Below are positions 10,001 to 13,230 of a stretch of 13,230 nt of DNA, in pieces. Both the position numbers and the translations under genes were made by a program. The first letter of the stretch is position 1. The number at the start of each line of letters is the position of its first letter. The notes beneath the pieces were generated by a model that ran no database searches, was not told where the DNA came from, and saw only the letters and a list, made by a program, of their open reading frames with translations. Origin of the DNA: Pinguiococcus pyrenoidosus (taxonomy: Eukaryota > Sar > Pinguiophyceae > Pinguiochrysidales > Pinguiochrysidaceae); contig JAAMXY010000424.1 in the NCBI GenBank assembly GCA_019677205.1, forward strand, positions 1 to 13,230, read 5' to 3'.

Positions 10001-10312
10001 CTTCGCTGGCCACTTGAGCTCCGCGGACGCCGGGTACAAAGTCAGCTGGCTCTGCAGCTGCGCCAGCTCCTCTTCCAGCGCCGCAATGCGCGCGTCTTTC
10101 GCCGCGATCTCCGCCAGCAGCTGCTCTTCTCGCCTCTCCAGAGACTCCATCTTCTCGCAGCTCGAAGGTGCGCGCTTCCAGGCACTCGCGCGATGCGCAG
10201 CAAACGCAATGCGGGAGTCCCACTTGCGGGGCAAAGGGGCACCTCTCGTCTCTCTTGGCGCGCGCAGCGGCGGAGCCACGGGCGACGCTAAGGGCGGACG
10301 CATGAGGGCCAT
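7032..10312 (-). CDS. AARS: Alanyl-tRNA synthetase with N-terminal presequence and coiled coil
   Basis: Two exons, 10312-8642 and 8570-7032 (TGA), give 1069 codons. The 71-nt intron is AAAAG|GTACGG ... CACAG|GCC. The enzyme charges tRNA-Ala with alanine and removes mischarged Ser/Gly. The class II catalytic core runs from about residue 98 to 350, with [14 protein letters not shown] at 195-208 (motif 2 region), WNNVFIQF at 313-320 and an Arg-rich motif 3 at [13 protein letters not shown] (417-429). The editing domain carries its zinc/active-site pairs HTMTH (His710, His714) and CGGTH (Cys838, His842). A coiled coil at about 880-960 and a C-Ala domain complete the protein. Residues 1-54 are Arg/Ala/Pro-rich with few acidic residues and look like a mitochondrial presequence. 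Met55 in a strong context could start a cytosolic form. Residues 55-92 are a Leu/Glu/Ala heptad coiled coil not usual in this family. No signal peptide for a complex plastid is seen. Confidence 0.97.
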
Positions 10313-10327
10313 CCGGAGATTCTCCAA

Positions 10328-10389
10328 TTTCGATTCACTATGTAATATTTTGTTGTGCCTTTCACATACATTATGTACAACAATCGAAA
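10328..10389. repeat. Interrupted inverted repeat in the AT-rich promoter island
   Basis: TTTCGATT (10328-10335) pairs with AATCGAAA (10382-10389), and TTGTTGT (10350-10356) pairs with ACAACAA (10377-10383). The right arm is continuous, while the left arm is split by about 15 bp. It could be a degenerate stem or a factor site. Confidence 0.5.
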
Positions 10390-10472
10390 AATATAATTGA
10401 AATATTTGAACTTGGTATCATGGGATACGGATTTTGCTTGGTCGCGTAGGCTGTCGTGCTGCACCAACCCGC

Positions 10473-10538
10473 GACGGACAGACAGACGGACGGACGGACG
10501 GACGGACGGACGGACGGACGGACGGACGGACGGACGAC
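10473..10538. repeat. GACG tetranucleotide microsatellite
   Basis: Thirteen perfect GACG units lie at 10485-10536, preceded by imperfect GACGGACAGACA. A 4-bp unit repeats its coding phase every 12 bp, so each plus frame reads through as Thr-Asp-Gly-Arg repeats. That makes the frame upstream of the HMG gene look open without being coding. Confidence 0.95.
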
Positions 10539-10623
10539 CAGATTCGAAGATGGACAAGCTCAAACGGGGAACTCTTCTTTCTTCTCCCTTCTGTGCTCTT
10601 CTGCGCGACACGCGCGACACCAG

Positions 10624-11352
10624 ATGCGGTTCCGCCGGCGCTCGCCTCTCCGCCGCACTATGCCCCACTTTCCGGGGGCGCCGGTGCGGCCCCTGAACAG
10701 TCGGCGGCTCTTCGTGGCGGATTTCCTGGTGTCCGTGCGGCAGAAGAACCCGCACTTCAGCAAGCAGGACGCGGAGGCCTTCCTGCTGGAGCTGTGGAAG
10801 CGTCAGCTGACGCCGGAGGAGCGCCAGCCGTACGTGCATGCCGCGCGCCAGCTGCGCCTGAAGTGGAGAGATGCCTACCTAGAGCACCAAGCAGCCATGC
10901 GCTCTGCGGATGGGAAAGCCGGCCTGCGCGCTGGCGAGCAAGAGCGCGCGAGAGCGCCGAACCTCGAGCACATGCTGCTCGCTAGTCCGGAGCTTCGGGA
11001 CTTCGCGCTCCCCGGCCTGCAGACGGACACCGACACGTGCGCGTGCTTCTGGTGCCGCATCAGAGACCAGCTGTGGCTGCTGGAGGCGGCGACGCCCGAG
11101 CAGCATGCGGCGCCGAAGCTGCCACGGGGCCTTGACGAGGACAGACGCCGCATGGAGCAGCGGCGGCGGCTTGTCCAGCAGAAGCTGCGCATCAGCTCGC
11201 GGGCGCAGAGCCTGCCGAGGGACCAAGGCGACTGCACGGAGAGTATCCGGCAGCTGCAGAGCCTCAGCAGCAACATCCTCGAGCTGGTCCAGGACGCAGA
11301 GCAGCTCCTTGGCCGGAGCCGCGGCGAGGAGTCGCTGTACGTGCCGCCCTAG
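10624..11352 (+). CDS. HMG-box DNA-binding protein
   Basis: Single exon of 242 codons from the ATG at 10624 to TAG; an in-frame ATG at 10660 is an alternative start. Residues 21-87 form one HMG box. PVRPLNSRRLFVADF matches the helix-1 pattern PKRPxSAYxLFxxDF, ELWKRQLTPEERQPY matches the helix-2/3 junction (W57, P63, EE, PY), and a basic Trp-containing helix follows. HMG boxes bind and bend the DNA minor groove, so a chromatin or transcription-factor role in the nucleus is likely. A basic N-terminus (RFRRRSPLRR) could serve as a localisation signal. Beyond the box, a CACFWC motif (Cys139, Cys141, Cys144) is followed by a Gln/Arg/Leu-rich helical region (about 170-225) that may be a coiled coil. 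I do not recognise this C-terminal half. The frame is open upstream to 10456, but that part is microsatellite without an ATG. Confidence 0.82.
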   Translation: MRFRRRSPLRRTMPHFPGAPVRPLNSRRLFVADFLVSVRQKNPHFSKQDAEAFLLELWKRQLTPEERQPYVHAARQLRLKWRDAYLEHQAAMRSADGKAGLRAGEQERARAPNLEHMLLASPELRDFALPGLQTDTDTCACFWCRIRDQLWLLEAATPEQHAAPKLPRGLDEDRRRMEQRRRLVQQKLRISSRAQSLPRDQGDCTESIRQLQSLSSNILELVQDAEQLLGRSRGEESLYVPP

Positions 11353-11374
11353 ACGCGGCGGCTTGCGATGAGAC

Positions 11375-11480
11375 GTGGACCAGCGATGTGATGTGGACCG
11401 GCGATGTGATGTGGACCAGCGATGTGATGTGGACCAGCGATGTGATGTGGACCAGCGATGTGATGTGGACCAGCGATGTG
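11375..11480. repeat. 18-bp minisatellite, about 6 copies
   Basis: The unit GTGGACCAGCGATGTGAT is repeated 5.9 times; one copy has G for A (ACCGGC). A decayed half-copy may precede it at 11362-11374. It begins 22 bp after the HMG-box stop codon, so it probably lies in that gene's 3' UTR and near the convergent carrier gene. The 18-bp length keeps frames open on both strands (Cys-Asp-Val-Asp-Gln-Arg units on plus), which should not be taken as coding. The rest of 11481-11633 shows no gene. Confidence 0.95.
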
Positions 11481-11633
11481 TGTATATCGTCTTGAATCGT
11501 TTCCCCGAGAAGTTTGAACGGTGCGCTTGCCTCGGTGCGGAAGCTTCATGTGAAATGAAACTCTCCGCCCAATCAAGATCTACAGGAAAGAAAAAGAAGT
11601 ACTTTCATACCAGTAAGGCAGAAGCGAAGGATC

Positions 11634-12653
11634 CTACTTCCCGCTGATCTGCTTCTCGAGGAACTTCCACATGACGCTGAAGAACGCGCCCTGCAGCCCA
11701 TTCACCAACAGGCGCGTCTTAAGGCCGCGGCCCAGGAGGCCCTTCACTCCATCCTTGCTGATGATGTCCTTCGCGAGGTCCACGTAGCCCTGGTTCGGGT
11801 CGGCGCCGCCCGCCTGCTTCGCCGTCTTCAGCACGCGCAGGCTGTTCGAGCAGGTGTCGCTGGTGCAGGACGAGACGAAGCCGATGAGCGCCCGCCGCGC
11901 CAGGACGATGAGCACGACGGGCACGACGGTCGAGTCCTCGGGGACGGGAATCGCCGCGTCCAGGGCGTTGTACATGAGGAAGAACGGATAGTGCCCCACG
12001 AAGGTCGCCGCGCAGACCGCTCCGGCGCCGTCCCACAGCGCCCCGACGCCGCGGGCCTCGAACTTCTCCTGCAGGACGCGCTGCGCGTCGTCGCCCTGCA
12101 CCTGGGACAGCGTCTTGAGCGTGTCCAGGGGCATGATGGTGATGCGCCAGAGCGCGGCGCAGACGGATGCCACGCCCGTCTGCAAGGGCAGCGGCAAGCC
12201 GGCCAGGAAGGCCCACACCGCGCTGTCCGAACCTGCGGAGTTCGCGGCGTCGAAGAGCGCGAGAATGCCAGCGTTCGCCGCGGTGTCCCCAAACCGACTC
12301 GCTGGGCTTTGCAGCAGCGCCCATCCGACTCCCCTGCCGGAGCGGAGGATGCGCGAGGGCAGCGGCGTCATCATCCCAGACTTACAGCTTCGGTGGGGTT
12401 TGGCCACGCAGCGGCATGCAGAGCGAAAAGGAGCCCACCTGTACAACCGCCGCACGCCCCCTTCATCGTACAGCTTCTTCGCCACCTGCAGCGTGCCCCC
12501 TGCACCCGCCGTGGTGTACTGGTAGTTCATCACCGTGCGGAGCCACATGAAGGCGAAGACCTGCGACACCATGGCCGCTGCTCCGGCAACCCCTTCGCCG
12601 AGCGCTTTCCTTGAGGCCTTCTCTGATGGAGCACTGCTTAGTGGAGTTGCCAT
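11634..12653 (-). CDS. Mitochondrial carrier family (SLC25-like) protein with degenerate signatures
   Basis: Two exons, 12653-12439 and 12333-11634 (TAG), give 304 codons, the usual carrier length. The 105-nt intron (TACAG|GTGGGC ... CCGGCAG|G) interrupts the block RRLYRGVGWALLQSPASRFGDTAAN. That block is typical of carrier repeat 1 in a divergent plant/algal subgroup. Three roughly 100-residue repeats are visible. Repeat 2 has a proper signature PLDTLK at 140-145. Repeat 1 has only LRTVMNYQY in place of PxDxxK, and repeat 3 has SLRVLKTAKQ without the proline. GVKGLLGRGLKTRLLVNG near the end is a normal repeat-3 helix pair. Carriers move metabolites or nucleotides across the mitochondrial inner membrane, sometimes plastid or other membranes. 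The substrate cannot be told. There is no long targeting presequence, as is usual for the family. Confidence 0.88.
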   Translation of the reverse strand: MATPLSSAPSEKASRKALGEGVAGAAAMVSQVFAFMWLRTVMNYQYTTAGAGGTLQVAKKLYDEGGVRRLYRWAPFRSACRCVAKPHRSCKSGMMTPLPSRILRSGRGVGWALLQSPASRFGDTAANAGILALFDAANSAGSDSAVWAFLAGLPLPLQTGVASVCAALWRITIMPLDTLKTLSQVQGDDAQRVLQEKFEARGVGALWDGAGAVCAATFVGHYPFFLMYNALDAAIPVPEDSTVVPVVLIVLARRALIGFVSSCTSDTCSNSLRVLKTAKQAGGADPNQGYVDLAKDIISKDGVKGLLGRGLKTRLLVNGLQGAFFSVMWKFLEKQISGK

Positions 12654-12678
12654 GTCTTTCCTCTAGCGGACGGTATCT

Positions 12679-12825
12679 TTTCGTATGTGTTGGGAAGCGG
12701 GGCAGCGGCGGCGGGGCAGCGGCGGGGGGAAGAAGGTGTTGGGAAAGACGGGAGAAAAGCAGAAGGGAGGAGCAACAAACGGGAGGGGAAAATCAGAAGT
12801 AAACCGCGAAGAACCAGAAAAGGCC
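12679..12825 (-). other. 147-nt pyrimidine-rich, AG-free stretch
   Basis: Read on the minus strand, this interval contains no AG dinucleotide. It is dominated by C and T, with a direct repeat of a GCTGCCCCGC-like unit. It starts right after a consensus donor (CCTAG|GTGAGG at 12830) and ends in CGAAAAG, with CTGAT and CCAAC branch-point-like motifs inside. It is either an intron of the edge gene or the pyrimidine-rich 5' leader of the carrier gene. Confidence 0.5.
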
Positions 12826-13230
12826 CTCACCTAGGATCCCATTGATCGCGGATCCGCCGGCCGGAACTGCCGGATTCGCCGCGAGGGCGGAATCCGGATG
12901 AAACAGCGCGATGAGGCCCGCGACCAACACCGCTCCGACGGCAGCCTTTGCCACGGTCAGCAGACCTTCGTAGTCTTCTCCTTCCCCCCGCGATGGATGC
13001 AGCGCACGGCCAGCCTGGCGAGGTTCCTGGTGCACGCCGCCTCGGCGGCGTGCACCACCGCCGAGGGAGGCCTGCTCAAAGCCTCGGCCCCAGCCTGGAA
13101 GCTCGAGACCGCTTGCGGCCACGGAGGCATTCACAAGCACCGCTCCATCCTTGGCGGCGGAGGCCCTGCCGCCGTCGGAGGCTCCGTCTGCCACGAGGAA
13201 CCTTCGTTGCACCCGGTGCCGATGCGTGTC
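12793..13230 (-). CDS. Partial gene, 3' part; thylakoid-lumen-like targeting segment, unknown protein
   Basis: The frame is open from the window edge to TGA at 12795-12793, so the 5' end is missing. The clearest part is a hydrophobic helix (AKAAVGAVLVAGLIALF) followed by HPDSALA-ANPAVPAGG. This looks like a thylakoid transfer signal with an Ala-x-Ala cleavage site, or a membrane anchor. Upstream, the translation is Gly/Arg-rich and weak, so part of it may be intron or another frame. The 3' end is ambiguous. Direct reading ends GEGLFWFFAVYF. Splicing at the strong donor CCTAG|GTGAGG (exon end 12831) would give other ends: joined at 12676 it reads Asp-Thr-Val-Arg-stop. Any plastid role is inferred from the targeting-like segment only. 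I do not recognise the family. Confidence 0.42.
   Translation of the reverse strand, partial: DTHRHRVQRRFLVADGASDGGRASAAKDGAVLVNASVAASGLELPGWGRGFEQASLGGGARRRGGVHQEPRQAGRALHPSRGEGEDYEGLLTVAKAAVGAVLVAGLIALFHPDSALAANPAVPAGGSAINGILGEGLFWFFAVYF
13028..13057. repeat. 30-bp GC-rich palindrome
   Basis: Arms of 14 bp (TGGTGCACGCCGCC, 13028-13041, and its exact complement, 13044-13057) are separated by TC. It could form a very stable hairpin or cruciform. It lies in the weakly supported upstream part of the edge gene. Confidence 0.9.

Larger units (their letters stand above)
10313..10623. promoter_or_regulatory. Divergent promoter region between AlaRS and HMG-box genes
   Basis: The two genes are read away from each other with 311 bp between their start codons. 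The AlaRS side (10320-10430) is strikingly AT-rich against the GC-rich genes, with TATA-like runs (TAATATTTTG, AAATATAATTGAAATATTTG). The HMG side holds a GACG microsatellite. An ATG at 10550 opens a short frame that overlaps the HMG start and ends at 10696 in another frame. If the mRNA starts upstream of it, it would act as an inhibitory upstream ORF. Confidence 0.6.

Noticed and set aside
8573-10291. A 572-codon open frame on the plus strand opposite the AlaRS gene
   Set aside because: It is the mirror of a GC-rich coding region; its Leu/Val/Arg/His-rich translation is typical of antisense frames and no domain is visible.
10456-10623. N-terminal extension of the HMG-box protein made of Thr-Asp-Gly-Arg repeats
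   Set aside because: There is no ATG in this part and the repeats are the translation of a microsatellite, open in every plus frame.
11375-11647. A 90-codon frame with Asp-Gln-Arg-Cys-Asp-Val repeats
   Set aside because: It is the translated minisatellite, without an ATG at its head and with no likely protein features after the repeats.
12957-13130. A 57-codon minus-strand frame starting at ATG 13130
   Set aside because: Its composition is plausible, but it stops at 12957 and cannot be joined to the hydrophobic segment with a reasonable intron; kept only as a sign that the upstream frame of the edge gene is uncertain.
1-13230. CRISPR arrays, prokaryotic operons, tRNA or rRNA genes, transposase genes
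   Set aside because: Spliced eukaryotic genes dominate. I saw no spaced direct repeats, cloverleaf, rRNA core sequences or transposase motifs.

Overview
The window is eukaryotic nuclear DNA. It is GC-rich and compact, with seven genes on both strands. Four of them can be joined across 11 short introns (61-173 nt), all with GT-AG ends and GTR-starting donors. The best clue to the organism is the gene at 1727-2575. Its product starts with a signal peptide ending in an ASSF motif, close to the ASAFAP motif of plastid proteins in algae with a red-derived complex plastid (ochrophytes, cryptophytes). A photosynthetic stramenopile or a similar alga is the best guess. The species cannot be named from the sequence.

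Layout: (1) 12-1556 (+), a single-exon leucine-rich-repeat protein with a signal peptide. (2) 1727-2575 (-), a three-exon gene for a small plastid-targeted protein with two membrane helices. (3) 2576-3174, a divergent promoter region with two CACGTG G-boxes. (4) 3175-6901 (+), an eight-exon gene for a 1029-aa protein: five membrane helices followed by a large bacterial-style alpha/beta hydrolase with a full Ser-Asp-His triad. (5) 7032-10312 (-), alanyl-tRNA synthetase in two exons, with a presequence and a coiled coil in front of the catalytic core. (6) 10313-10623, a divergent promoter region holding an AT-rich island and a (GACG)13 microsatellite. (7) 10624-11352 (+), an HMG-box protein. (8) 11375-11480, an 18-bp minisatellite. 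(9) 11634-12653 (-), a two-exon mitochondrial-carrier-family protein. (10) 12793-13230 (-), the 3' part of a gene cut by the window edge, with a thylakoid-lumen-like targeting segment.

The genes do not form one pathway and look like ordinary neighbours in a compact algal genome. AlaRS serves translation, probably in more than one compartment. The small plastid protein and the partial edge gene point to the plastid. The carrier is probably an organelle inner-membrane protein, the HMG-box protein nuclear, and the LRR and hydrolase proteins enter the secretory system. The most unusual item is the membrane-anchored hydrolase. Its catalytic half resembles secreted bacterial hydrolases, yet it is split by introns and attached to a five-helix module I do not recognise.
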